Shown piece after piece: positions 9,508-16,172 of a stretch of 64,000 nt of DNA. Both the position numbers and the translations under genes were made by a program. This stretch comes from Streptomyces diacarni (GTDB lineage: Bacteria > Actinomycetota > Actinomycetes > Streptomycetales > Streptomycetaceae), in NCBI RefSeq assembly GCF_003323715.1, contig NZ_QOIN01000048.1, forward strand, positions 496,001 to 560,000, given 5' to 3'. The notes under the pieces are model-generated. The model worked only from the letters and a program-made list of their open reading frames with translations, had not been told where the DNA came from and made no database searches. The stretch's first letter is position 1; the number at the start of each line of letters is the position of its first letter.

Positions 9508-9816
9508 CACTGCGCGGCGCTGTGGACGCCGATCGGCGACGCCGGCGTCCGTCGCCTCACCTCGCTCATCAGGCCGATCCAGGACGCGTTCACCGCAGCC
9601 GGGACATACCCCTTCCGCGTGGAGACGGGAGACACGCGGTCCGCCGACCCGGAGGCCGCCAGGCAGGCCCCGTTCTCGCACAGCCGTGACGAACGGACAC
9701 GCGGCGCAGGGTGACGCTGAGGGCTGGACCGGGCTCCAGGCCGACGGTACAGCGATCAGCGGTAGCAGCGATCCCGCTGTCGGACCGTCGACACGCCTGA
9801 CGGCTCGCCAGGGTGG

Positions 9817-9847
9817 TGCCGCAGTACATGCCGGGTTTACTGCGGCA
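9817..9847. repeat. 9-bp inverted repeat next to integrase remnant
   Basis: TGCCGCAGT (9817-9825) and ACTGCGGCA (9839-9847) form perfect 9-bp arms around 13 bases. It directly precedes the recombinase-like tail and could be a recombination-site remnant or a simple hairpin. Confidence 0.4.
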
Positions 9848-9976
9848 GCCGCAGCGGCAGCGGCCCGCTCCCGCCACGCCTCCGTCCGCTCCCTGGAGCG
9901 ATACGCAGGGCCCGGCGTCGACTCCGTCACCCGGCACGTCGCCGAACGAGACCCCGCCGCACGTCGCCGCACGTAG
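9848..9976 (+). pseudogene. Remnant of a tyrosine recombinase/integrase C terminus
   Basis: Only the last ~40 codons are recognisable, ending at TAG 9974-9976. Key pieces are RSRHASVRSLERYAGPG and VTRHVAERDPAARRR, which resemble the C-terminal tails of Streptomyces phage-type integrases around and after the catalytic Tyr. No catalytic Arg/His box is visible upstream and the preceding codons are an Ala run, so the body of the gene is gone. It lies between the truncated SCO6745-family gene and the thioesterase. The assignment rests on a short match and should be treated as probable only. Confidence 0.5.
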
Positions 9977-10100
9977 ATCCGGGCGCATCAGGGCTTCGAG
10001 ATCATCCCGTTGCCCCTGTGCGCGTAGCTCGGTCACACCCCCACATCGCCGACCCCAGGCGCACCTACCCACCAGTAACAAGGCGGTGTACGGTGCCACC

Positions 10101-10967
10101 ATGTCCGACGCTCCTTCCCAGGCCACCACTGCACCACAACCGGCGCCCCCCACCCCCACCACCAGCGAGTTCGACCGCGACACCGTGGTCAGCACCCGCG
10201 AGCCCGGCGTCCACCAGACGCACCTGGCGCCGGGCTGGGCGATAGGCAAGGCCCTCAACGGCGGCTACCTGCTGGCCGTCCTCGGCCGGGCGCTGCGCCA
10301 AGCGCTCCCGCACCCGGACCCCTTCACCATCACCGCCCACTACCTGACCGCCACGGCCGCCGGGCCCGCCACCATCCGCACCGACGTCGCCCGCAGCGGC
10401 CGCACCGTCTCCACGGCCTCCGCCGGCCTCTTCCAGACGGACGAGCGCGGCACCGAGGTCGAACGCATCCGCGTGCTGGCCACCTACGGCGACCTCGACG
10501 CACTGACGGACGACATCCGCACCAGCGCCGGCCCGCCCGCCATACCGCCCCGCGAACAGTGCTTCCGCTCCACGGACCACCCGGACGGCGCCGCCGCCGT
10601 CCCCGAGATGGGGCACAGGCTCGACCTGCGGCTCGACCCGCAGACCTGCGGCTGGGCACTCGGGGCGCCCAGCATGCGCGGCGAGATGCGGGCGTGGCTC
10701 GCCCTCGCGGACGGCCGCGACCCCGACCCGCTCTCGCTGCTGATGACCGTCGACGCGCTGCCGCCCACCGGATTCGAGCTGGGCCTGACCGGCTGGCTGC
10801 CCACCGTCGAACTCACCGTCCACGTCCGTGCCCGCCCCGCACCAGGCCCGCTCCGCGTCGCCGTCACCACCCGCAACCTCGCGGGCGGCTTCCTGGAGGA
10901 GGACGTGGAGGTGTGGGACACCGCCGACCGCCTGGTGGCCCAGTCCCGCCAGCTCGCCCGCGCGTAG
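10101..10967 (+). CDS. Acyl-CoA thioesterase family protein (double hotdog, TesB-like)
   Basis: 288 residues. The N-terminal hotdog domain contains APGWAIGKALNGGYLLAVLGRAL, the usual substrate-binding start of the thioesterase-like superfamily, then YLTATAAGPATI and RSGRTVSTASAGLF. The second hotdog contains DPDPLSLLMTVDALPP and ends with FLEEDVEVWDTADRLVAQSRQLA, also family-typical. Expected role is hydrolysis of acyl-CoA thioesters in the cytoplasm, chain preference unknown. ATG 10101 is chosen because the longer in-frame extension back to 9813 is Arg/Pro-rich and reads through the integrase remnant. No strong ribosome site. Followed by GC-rich repeats, then dps. Confidence 0.85.
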   Translation: MSDAPSQATTAPQPAPPTPTTSEFDRDTVVSTREPGVHQTHLAPGWAIGKALNGGYLLAVLGRALRQALPHPDPFTITAHYLTATAAGPATIRTDVARSGRTVSTASAGLFQTDERGTEVERIRVLATYGDLDALTDDIRTSAGPPAIPPREQCFRSTDHPDGAAAVPEMGHRLDLRLDPQTCGWALGAPSMRGEMRAWLALADGRDPDPLSLLMTVDALPPTGFELGLTGWLPTVELTVHVRARPAPGPLRVAVTTRNLAGGFLEEDVEVWDTADRLVAQSRQLARA

Positions 10968-11036
10968 GCGGGCGGGGCCCGTGGGCGGGCGGGGCACCCG
11001 CGTAGGCCGCCGGATGCACCCTCGTAGGCCGACGGG
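10963..11036. repeat. Three degenerate CGTAGGC-type repeats downstream of thioesterase gene
   Basis: CGTAGGC followed by a GC-rich tail recurs at 10963, 11001 and 11023, with the first copy overlapping the thioesterase stop codon. Meaning unknown; it could be slipped-strand duplication. Confidence 0.4.
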
Positions 11037-11082
11037 GGCACCCAAGCCCGCCACCAGCGGTCACCGGCGCCCCTTCCGGCCG

Positions 11083-11113
11083 CGAGTGCTTCGTGCGCGC
11101 CGCACGAGTGCTT
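11083..11113. promoter_or_regulatory. Direct repeats in the dps promoter region
   Basis: CGAGTGCTT occurs at 11083-11091 and 11105-11113, exactly 22 bases (two helical turns) apart. A GTGC/GCAC dyad lies between them. The second copy runs into TACGGT, a plausible -10. The arrangement fits a regulator binding one face of the dps promoter. Confidence 0.45.
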
Positions 11114-11156
11114 ACGGTGTGCGGAAACGCCACTCTCGGAGAGAAAGCGACGCAAA

Positions 11157-11633
11157 GTGACCTACACAGTCAAGAGCACGCTTCCGGAGCAGGACCTCAA
11201 GACCGTCGCCGAGGCACTGCGCGGCACGCTGCTGGACCTCATCGACCTCTCCCTCGTCGCCAAACAGATCCACTGGAACGTGGTCGGCCCCCGCTTCCGC
11301 TCCATCCACCTCCAGCTCGACGAGGTCGTCGACACCGCCCGCCAGTACTCCGACACCGTCGCCGAGCGCGCCTCGGCGCTCGGCATCAGCCCCGACGGCC
11401 GCTCCGCCACCGTCGCCCAGGGCAGCGCCCTCGCCACCGTCCCCGAGGGCTGGCTCCCCGACAACGACGCGGTCCGCATCATGGTCGACGCCCTCGGCAC
11501 CGTCATCGCCAAGTCCCGCGAACGCATGAAGGCCGTCGGCGAGGCCGACCCGGTCACCGAGGACGTCTTCATCTCCCTGACCGGCGACCTGGAAAAGGAA
11601 CACTGGATGTTCCAGGCGGAAAACCGCGCCTGA
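11157..11633 (+). CDS. dps: Dps family DNA-protection / ferritin-like protein
   Basis: 158 residues, a single Dps four-helix bundle. The ferroxidase signature is clear: AKQIHWNVVGPRFRSIHLQLDEVVD near residues 34-60 supplies the His, Asp and Glu ligands shared across the dodecamer interface, and the last helix ends EKEHWMFQAENRA. It lacks the long Lys-rich tails of some DNA-binding Dps proteins, so iron oxidation and storage is the safest function; it protects DNA from peroxide. GTG start with GGAGAG about 13 bases upstream. It has its own promoter region with direct repeats and its own strong terminator, so it is monocistronic. Confidence 0.93.
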   Translation: MTYTVKSTLPEQDLKTVAEALRGTLLDLIDLSLVAKQIHWNVVGPRFRSIHLQLDEVVDTARQYSDTVAERASALGISPDGRSATVAQGSALATVPEGWLPDNDAVRIMVDALGTVIAKSRERMKAVGEADPVTEDVFISLTGDLEKEHWMFQAENRA

Positions 11634-11653
11634 GACACAGGAGGGCTGATGGC

Positions 11654-11684
11654 GGCTCCCTTTCCGCAGGGCGGGAAGGGAGCC
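11654..11684 (+). terminator. Terminator of dps
   Basis: GGCTCCCTT (11654-11662) pairs perfectly with AAGGGAGCC (11676-11684) around 13 bases, 20 bases after the dps stop. Confidence 0.75.
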
Positions 11685-11702
11685 TTCGAGCGACTTCTCC
11701 GC

Positions 11703-11730
11703 GCTCGGTGCCGAGCGCTCGGTGCCGAGC
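11703..11730. repeat. Tandem duplicate of a 14-bp near-palindrome
   Basis: GCTCGGTGCCGAGC occurs twice back to back (11703-11716, 11717-11730). Each copy is an inverted repeat, GCTCGG with CCGAGC around TG. It sits just upstream of the decayed XRE gene and could be its old operator or a slippage product. Confidence 0.55.
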
Positions 11731-11734
11731 CGGC

Positions 11735-11939
11735 CGCACCATCGGGCGCCTGCGCGGGGAACGCGGCCTGACCCAGGAGGGCGCTGGCCGAGCCCACCGG
11801 GCTCTCGGCGGTAAACGATCTACCGCACCGAGATTAGGTACCCGTTCTGCGCGGCTCGACTGGGTGGCGCTCATCGCTGCCGCGCTCATCGCTGCCGCGC
11901 GCGACGTGACGCTCGCCGACCTCGTGCGGGACGCGTGGC
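11735..11939 (+). pseudogene. Decayed XRE-family helix-turn-helix regulator
   Basis: Read across frames, this stretch spells a small XRE repressor: TIGRLRGERGLTQE in one frame, ALAEPTGLS in the next, TIYRTEI in a third, then ARLDWVALIAAAL and DVTLADLVRD back in the first. At least three frame changes are needed. A 15-bp tandem duplication (CTCATCGCTGCCGCG at 11870-11884 and 11885-11899) adds five codons before the last piece. No start codon with a ribosome site was found. It is a recognisable but dead regulator gene, next to the array of small genes it might once have controlled. Confidence 0.65.
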
Positions 11940-11987
11940 CTTGGCCGCCTGCGACGGGGGACGCGGACGGCCCGGGGGCGCGGGTGG

Positions 11988-12182
11988 TCAGCCGTGCATG
12001 CAGCGGCAGCAGGTGACGCGGCGGCTGCCGTCGCCGGAGGGGACGAGGAAGGCCGGGGCGCCGAACGAGGTGCGTGCGCGGCGGGCCTGATGGCCTTCCT
12101 GCTGCTGGTGCTGCCGGAAGTAGCTGGCCACGTCCTCGTAGCCGGCCGCCACCGATTCGCGCGGTGCGCTGTCCTCGCCCAT
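11988..12182 (-). CDS. Small hypothetical protein, 64 aa, Cys-ended
   Basis: Not recognised as a named family. Start ATG 12182 is preceded by AAGGAGGGG at a proper distance, strong evidence of translation. The product (MGEDSAPRESVAAGYED...) is acidic at the front, basic in the middle and ends VTCCRCMHG, a CC-x-C-x-H group that could bind metal. It is the last member of the leftward array of short genes. The array shares Cys-pair motifs and strong ribosome sites. Confidence 0.65.
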   Translation of the reverse strand: MGEDSAPRESVAAGYEDVASYFRQHQQQEGHQARRARTSFGAPAFLVPSGDGSRRVTCCRCMHG

Positions 12183-12243
12183 CCCTCGCCCCTCCTTGTC
12201 GCTTCACGGGTCCGTCCGATACGGACAGTACCGGGATCGCTAC

Positions 12244-12501
12244 CTAGTTGAGGCCGCCCCCGGGGTGGTGCCGGCCGGGGCGGGGCGGCTCGGGGACATG
12301 GTGGATGAACCGTCCCAGGCGCCCGCACAGTCCCTCGTACCCGCGGGTGTGGAGGATGAGGGCGTGCCAGCCCTCATCGACGGTGCGGGACGGGCGCAGG
12401 CCGCGGCTGGTGGGCTGAGTGCAGGCGGCCACGAACGCCAGAGCCTCGGCCACGATCCGCTCGGCCACGACCTGGCTCATGCCGGGGTTGTTGGTTATCA
12501 C
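12244..12501 (-). CDS. Glycine-rich-domain-type small protein, probable start-codon defect
   Basis: 85 residues from GTG 12501. The core VDEGWHALILHTRGYEGLCG, then LGRFIHHVP matches a family annotated in Streptomyces as glycine-rich domain-containing protein; function unknown. Coding-quality sequence continues upstream in the same frame (VQHEVAAPAETGARHLI, then EPEFGAVTQTV) to AGG at 12589-12591. There, AGGAGAGG stands three bases away, exactly where an ATG would be expected. So the original ~115-residue gene seems to have lost its start (ATG to AGG); GTG 12501 would give a shortened product with no ribosome site. Member of the small-gene array. Confidence 0.55.
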   Translation of the reverse strand: MITNNPGMSQVVAERIVAEALAFVAACTQPTSRGLRPSRTVDEGWHALILHTRGYEGLCGRLGRFIHHVPEPPRPGRHHPGGGLN

Positions 12502-12689
12502 CGTCTGGGTGACGGCCCCGAACTCCGGTTCGCTGATGAGGTGGCGTGCTCCGGTCTCGGCCGGGGCGGCTACCTCGTGCTGTACTGACCTGTGCCTCTC
12601 CTGTCTCGATGGGTCGGGTGGCCTCGCTCCCGATGGCCGGCGAGCGTTGGTTGCGATCCCGGTGCGCGGTGGTCACCTGGGGCGGGGTC

Positions 12690-12815
12690 TCACATGAGGC
12701 CGTGGTGGTCCCGGCTGCGGCACCGGCCTGTGGTGGTGCCGCAGGGGGCGCAGCCGTCGCCGGGGTGGTCCTCCTGCGGCTGCTCGGGCTCCTGGCCGTC
12801 GTTCTCGTCGCTCAC
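12690..12815 (-). CDS. Small hypothetical protein, 41 aa, CAPC motif
   Basis: GTG 12815 is preceded by AAGGAGGTGA six bases upstream, one of the best ribosome sites in the window. The product is an acidic Glu/Gln-rich N-terminal half (MSDENDGQEPEQPQED) followed by GDGCAPCGTTTGRC, three Cys in a CxxC plus C pattern, and a His-containing end. Family unknown. Third from the end of the leftward small-gene array. Metal binding or a modified peptide precursor are both conceivable; neither is shown. Confidence 0.6.
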   Translation of the reverse strand: MSDENDGQEPEQPQEDHPGDGCAPCGTTTGRCRSRDHHGLM

Positions 12816-12940
12816 GTTCGTCACCTCCTTGCGCGGGTGGTCGTGGGGATGGGCCCGCCCCGGCCGGGCTGTGGTGCCCACGGGGGTCGGCGCTCGTCGG
12901 TGGCGCGACCGACGGCCCAGCCGGGACGGGAGTCGGGCGG

Positions 12941-13111
12941 TCAGCGGAGGCTGTTGTCGACGCACCTCAGCCGACGTTCGTGCCCGTGCTTCTCCTGCCG
13001 GTGCTTGAGCAGCACGCTGGTCAGCACGCGCGCGTTCTCCGTCTCGTCCCGGTTCTCGGCCAGTCGGAGCATGCCGGCGAGCTGCTGGCAGTACCGGCAC
13101 GGAGCGGTCAC
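12941..13111 (-). CDS. Small hypothetical protein, 56 aa, CxxC motif
   Basis: GTG 13111 overlaps the stop of the preceding small gene as GTGA, the coupling used throughout this array. The product starts MTAPCRYCQQLAGMLRL, giving a CxxC pair at residues 5-8, and continues as a charged helical segment (AENRDETENARVLTSVLLKH) to LRCVDNSLR. Family unknown. Coding support is the coupling, biased third positions and the shared CxxC character. Confidence 0.55.
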   Translation of the reverse strand: MTAPCRYCQQLAGMLRLAENRDETENARVLTSVLLKHRQEKHGHERRLRCVDNSLR

Positions 13112-13269
13112 TGTGTCTTCTCCGGGCGGGGGCAGCAGCGGGCGCGGATCACGAGGGTGCCGTCCTCGTTCTCGCTGGCGGTCAGCCGGATCGGCTTCCC
13201 GCAGCTGCGGCAGGTGCCGTAGGAGCCCTTGCGACCGCGGCTGAACGCGGAGGTGAGGTCACGAGGCAC
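13108..13269 (-). CDS. Small zinc-ribbon-like protein, 53 aa
   Basis: GTG 13269 follows GGAAGGGG by about eight bases. The product has a basic front (VPRDLTSAFSRGRKGSYG), then CRSCGKPIRLTASENEDG and VIRARCC: CxxC plus CC separated by 21 residues, a four-Cys zinc-ribbon layout. Family not identified. The start lies 11 bases inside the end of the upstream small gene and the stop overlaps the next start (GTGA), so it is embedded in a coupled operon. A zinc-stabilised nucleic-acid-binding or adaptor protein is an inference. Confidence 0.6.
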   Translation of the reverse strand: MPRDLTSAFSRGRKGSYGTCRSCGKPIRLTASENEDGTLVIRARCCPRPEKTQ

Positions 13270-13408
13270 GACGCGGCCCCTTCCGGCAGCGCGGGCACTC
13301 GCACGGCGGGAAGCCGCCCGCGGCGGGCGGGTCGGTGTCGCGGTGGGTGCGGCGCCGTGTCCAGGTGCGGCCGGCATCGCGGGAGACGCGGATCGTCATC
13401 ACGCTCAC
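13259..13408 (-). CDS. Small hypothetical protein, 49 aa, Cys-rich end
   Basis: GTG 13408 overlaps the stop of the upstream gene (GTGA); ATG 13399 is an alternative. The product is basic (MTIRVSRDAGRTWTRRRTH) with a C-terminal PPCECPRCRKG, C-x-C-x2-C. Family unknown. The overlap at both ends indicates a real member of the coupled array rather than chance reading frame. Confidence 0.55.
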   Translation of the reverse strand: MSVMTIRVSRDAGRTWTRRRTHRDTDPPAAGGFPPCECPRCRKGPRRAS

Positions 13409-13650
13409 GCCCGCACCCCCGCCCGGTGCGGCACCGCCGCGTCGTAGGCGGCCCGCTGCGCGGCTGAGGCCTCGCTCAAGTCGTCTACGTGGGCGGTCCA
13501 CTCGGTGCCGCGCGGGGTGACGAGACGCACGGTCTTTTCGTCGAGGACGGCTTGGACTCGGCCGACCCACGCGGGTTCGTGCGGCACGGCCTGCTCAGTG
13601 GCGTCGTCCGTCACATAAGCACCTCGATCCGGGGCTGGTTCACGCGTCAT
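13405..13650 (-). CDS. Small hypothetical protein, 81 aa, first gene of the leftward array
   Basis: Not recognised by name. After a disordered start, EPAWVGRVQAVLDEKTVRLVTPRGTEW looks like a compact beta-strand domain of the type often seen in small Streptomyces genes near XRE regulators. ATG 13650 with GAGG seven bases upstream is used; GTG 13614 with GAGG at the same distance is an equally good start. It faces the HTH-TPR gene across a gap with nested palindromes, so both directions may share an operator. It is translationally coupled to the next small gene. Confidence 0.6.
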   Translation of the reverse strand: MTREPAPDRGAYVTDDATEQAVPHEPAWVGRVQAVLDEKTVRLVTPRGTEWTAHVDDLSEASAAQRAAYDAAVPHRAGVRA

Positions 13651-13702
13651 GGCCGGTCCTCGTCATGGGGGAGCAGGTTCACCACAAGCCTCGAACGGCG
13701 CA

Positions 13703-13756
13703 GGCAACGTCGGTATAACCGTGGGGAGTTACCGGCTCGGTAACGCGCTCGTTGCC
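13703..13756. promoter_or_regulatory. Nested palindromes between small-gene array and HTH-TPR gene
   Basis: Inner dyad GTTACCG-GCT-CGGTAAC (13728-13744) is perfect over 7 bp arms. An outer pair GGCAACG (13703-13709) and CGTTGCC (13750-13756) brackets it. TATAAC at 13714-13719 could be a -10. A divergent operator for the adjacent helix-turn-helix protein is the natural reading (inference). Confidence 0.6.
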
Positions 13757-13806
13757 AGGCCAGCGAGAGACTTTCCACGCGAGGAAGACTTCGAAAGTTG
13801 GCTCAT

Positions 13807-15258
13807 ATGGATGCCACCGCCTCCGGGCCGCTGTCTGCCGACTTCCTGTCACGGAACGACGTGCGTAGAGCCCTGCAAGAGCACGACTTCGCCGCCGTCT
13901 TCGCTTTGATCAAGAAATGGTGCGGCCTCTCCCAGAACCGGATCGCCTCCGCCTGCCAGCTCACCCCCGGCAAGGTCTCAATGATCATCAGGGGGCAGCA
14001 CCAGGTCACTTCCATGGAGGTGGTCCGCCGCATCGCGGACGGGCTCCGGATTCCCGGAAGCATGCTGGGGCTCGCCCCCCGCCCGTGGGAAAGCAACCAA
14101 CCCGCCCCCGCGCCGGCCGAGAGGCTGGGCGAATGCCCGGCCGCGGAGGACGTACCGTGGCGGCCGGACGCAACGGTCACCTTGGCTGGCACTCTGACAA
14201 GGAGCGATCTCGTGTTGGACCGTCGCGGCGCATCGCGCGCGCTCGCGGCAGCCGCAGCCGCAGTCACCGGCACCGCCCTACTCGACCCGCTGGAACCCTG
14301 GCTTCAGCCTGCCGCGGCAGTCGCTCGGTCCGGCCGTGTCGGACGCCTCGGTTCCCGCGACGTACAGCAGTTGGAGCAGACGGCACAGGCGTTCCGCAGC
14401 TGGGACCACCAGCATGGTGGTGGTCTACGTCGCAAAGCCGTCCTCGGACAGCTGGCCGAGGTCGCTGCTGCGCTGGACGAGAACCAGACCAATGCCGTGG
14501 AGAGCCGCCTGTACAGCGTCATGGCTCACCTGGCCGGGACGGCTGCGACGATGGCCTGGGACTCGGGGTACCAGCGCAGGGCACAGGATTACTACCGACT
14601 CGCGCTGCGCAGCGCGCACGCGGGCGACGATGTGGTCTTCGGAGCCAACGTGCTGGCGGGCATGGCTCGGCAGATGCTGTACCACCAGAAGGCGCACGAC
14701 GCTCTGGAACTCGTCCGCCTCGCGCAGGAAGGCTCACGCCGGGTCGCGGGGCCCCGAGTGCGCGCCATGCTGCACACCCGCGAGGCATGGGCGCTCGCCG
14801 CGCTGGGACGCGCTGCGGCCTTCCGTCGTGCAACCGACCAGGCCCGCGAGGCACTGGCCGACGCGGTGGGAGATGATGAGCCGTACTGGATCGCCTACTT
14901 CGGCGAGGCCGAGTTGGCCGGTGTCACTGGCGGTCGGCTACTCGATCTCGCTCGCCAGGACCACCGGCACGCGGATAAGGCTGCGGAACACATCCGTCCG
15001 GCTCTCGCACGGCGCGGACCGGAGGCGGCTCGTAGCTACGCCCTCGACCGCATCGGGCTGGCCGAGTGTCATTTCCTCACGGGAGACGTACGCAGCGCGG
15101 CCGAGGAGACGCGTCACGCGATGGAGGCTGCCGGGGATACCACGTCAGCACGGGTGCGAGAGCAACTGGGAGGCCTGTACTCCTGTACGGTCGGCCAGAG
15201 CACAGCGCGAGGGGTCCGTGACGTACGTGATCGGCTCCGTGAACTGTTGGCCAACTGA
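13807..15258 (+). CDS. Helix-turn-helix (XRE-type) regulator with TPR-like C-terminal domain
   Basis: 483 residues. The N-terminal helix-turn-helix is clear near residues 25-75: IKKWCGLSQNRIASACQLTPGKVSMIIRG, then VVRRIADGLRIPGSMLGLAPR. After a linker, an Ala-rich patch (RGASRALAAAAAAVTGTALL) reads like a hydrophobic helix, followed by ~300 residues of helical TPR-like repeats (DYYRLALRSAHAGDDVVFGANVL and similar). Such proteins are sensor-regulators common in Streptomyces; the ligand is usually unknown. ATG 13807 or TTG 13798 can start. The SLOG-fold gene follows by 14 bases, probably one transcript. It faces the small-gene array across a palindromic gap. Confidence 0.85.
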   Translation: MDATASGPLSADFLSRNDVRRALQEHDFAAVFALIKKWCGLSQNRIASACQLTPGKVSMIIRGQHQVTSMEVVRRIADGLRIPGSMLGLAPRPWESNQPAPAPAERLGECPAAEDVPWRPDATVTLAGTLTRSDLVLDRRGASRALAAAAAAVTGTALLDPLEPWLQPAAAVARSGRVGRLGSRDVQQLEQTAQAFRSWDHQHGGGLRRKAVLGQLAEVAAALDENQTNAVESRLYSVMAHLAGTAATMAWDSGYQRRAQDYYRLALRSAHAGDDVVFGANVLAGMARQMLYHQKAHDALELVRLAQEGSRRVAGPRVRAMLHTREAWALAALGRAAAFRRATDQAREALADAVGDDEPYWIAYFGEAELAGVTGGRLLDLARQDHRHADKAAEHIRPALARRGPEAARSYALDRIGLAECHFLTGDVRSAAEETRHAMEAAGDTTSARVREQLGGLYSCTVGQSTARGVRDVRDRLRELLAN

Positions 15259-15272
15259 CGAAAGAGCACGTC

Positions 15273-15761
15273 ATGACGACTCTCGCGGTGACCGGGCACA
15301 TGGATCTCGCAGACGAGACCGTACCTTTGGTCCGCGCCGAGCTGGAGCAGCTTCTCGCTCTGGAGAACCCAGAAGAACTGGTCGGGGTCTCGTGCATCGC
15401 GAAGGGCGCGGACAGCGTGTTCGCCGAGGCCGTTCTGGCGGTGGGCGGCCGTTTGGTGGTGGTGCTGCCGAGCAGCGACTACCGGGAAGCGAAGGTCAAG
15501 CCGGACCACGCGTCCACCTTCGATCGTCTGTGCCAGGCGGCACGCGAGGTGGTGGTTATGCCACATGGGACTGCGAACCGGGCGGCATACGAGGCCGCGA
15601 ACAGCGAGTTGCTGCGTCGAGCTGACCGACTGGTGGCCGTGTGGGACGGGCGGCCGCCTTCCGGTAAGGGTGGCGGCACCGCCGACACCGTGGAACAGGC
15701 CCGGGCCGCGGGCGTGGACGTGGTCGTGGTGTGGCCCGAGGGGGCAGGGCGGAAGGGCTGA
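15273..15761 (+). CDS. SLOG-like Rossmann-fold protein
   Basis: 162 residues. The fold reads as a single nucleotide-binding Rossmann domain: an opening strand LAVTGHMDLADETVPLVRAEL, then VGVSCIAKGADSVFAEAVLAVGG, VVVLPSSDYREAKVKPDH, ANSELLRRADRLVAVWDG and SGKGGGTADTVEQARAAGVDVVVVWP. The GADSVFA and KGGGTADTV loops sit where SMF/DprA-LOG (SLOG) proteins bind nucleotide-like ligands. It forms a pair with the upstream HTH-TPR regulator, a recurrent arrangement in Streptomyces as far as I recall. Function unproven: sensing or hydrolysing a nucleotide-derived signal is an inference. Confidence 0.7.
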   Translation: MTTLAVTGHMDLADETVPLVRAELEQLLALENPEELVGVSCIAKGADSVFAEAVLAVGGRLVVVLPSSDYREAKVKPDHASTFDRLCQAAREVVVMPHGTANRAAYEAANSELLRRADRLVAVWDGRPPSGKGGGTADTVEQARAAGVDVVVVWPEGAGRKG

Positions 15762-15792
15762 GGCACCAGTTGGTGTGCGCAGCGTGGGGCGG

Positions 15793-16023
15793 CTACGCCG
15801 GTGGGCGGCGGTCGAGGCGGATGAGGGGGGTGTCGGCGTGGTGTTCGCCGTCGCAGGGGGTGGTGGCCTGGCAGGCGAAGCCGCGGTCTCGGCAGTGCCG
15901 GCAGCCGTGGGGTGCGGCCACGCTCTCGCCCGCGCCGTGGTCGGAGACGTAGACGGCGCTTCCGTGTACGGTTCCGGTCCCTCCGCAGCCGCGGCACAGC
16001 TGGTGCGGGCCCGGGCAGCTCAT
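15793..16023 (-). CDS. Cys-rich small protein with DnaJ-type zinc motifs, 76 aa
   Basis: ATG 16023 is preceded by GAGG seven bases away. Two zinc-binding clusters are visible, LCRGCGGTGTVHG (CxxCGGTG, as in the DnaJ zinc domain) and HGCRHCRDRGFAC (CxxC), plus further Cys and His at the end. It converges on the SLOG gene, with a small CACCA/TGGTG hairpin (15764-15775) between their stops. Its Cys-pair style is like that of the small-gene array on the other side of the regulator, though it is a separate transcript. Probably a zinc-binding protein; no known function. Confidence 0.65.
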   Translation of the reverse strand: MSCPGPHQLCRGCGGTGTVHGSAVYVSDHGAGESVAAPHGCRHCRDRGFACQATTPCDGEHHADTPLIRLDRRPPA

Positions 16024-16172
16024 CGGCTGCCTCACCGGGCCAGGCCGATGCCGCCGGACGGACCGCGCCGCCGTTGGTCGTCACTCACCGTGGACACCTC
16101 CCCTCAGAGCGTAGAGCCGGTGCGGGGCTCGCGGACCCGGTTCGGCACGACACGTGCGCGACAGCGGCGGCC

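Noticed and set aside
9813..10100. N-terminal extension of the thioesterase gene back to 9813
   Set aside because: The added residues are Arg/Pro-rich, cross the integrase remnant and do not resemble thioesterases; ATG 10101 fits the family start.
10963..11036. CRISPR-like array from the CGTAGGC repeats
   Set aside because: Only three degenerate short copies with irregular spacing, no cas genes, and GC-rich slippage explains them.
13703..13756. Reading the nested palindromes as a transcription terminator
   Set aside because: They lie between two divergent starts, not after a gene, so an operator is more likely.
11988..16023. The region as an intact prophage or integrative plasmid
   Set aside because: No replication, transfer, capsid or complete integrase genes are present; only small genes, a regulator pair and a decayed XRE gene.
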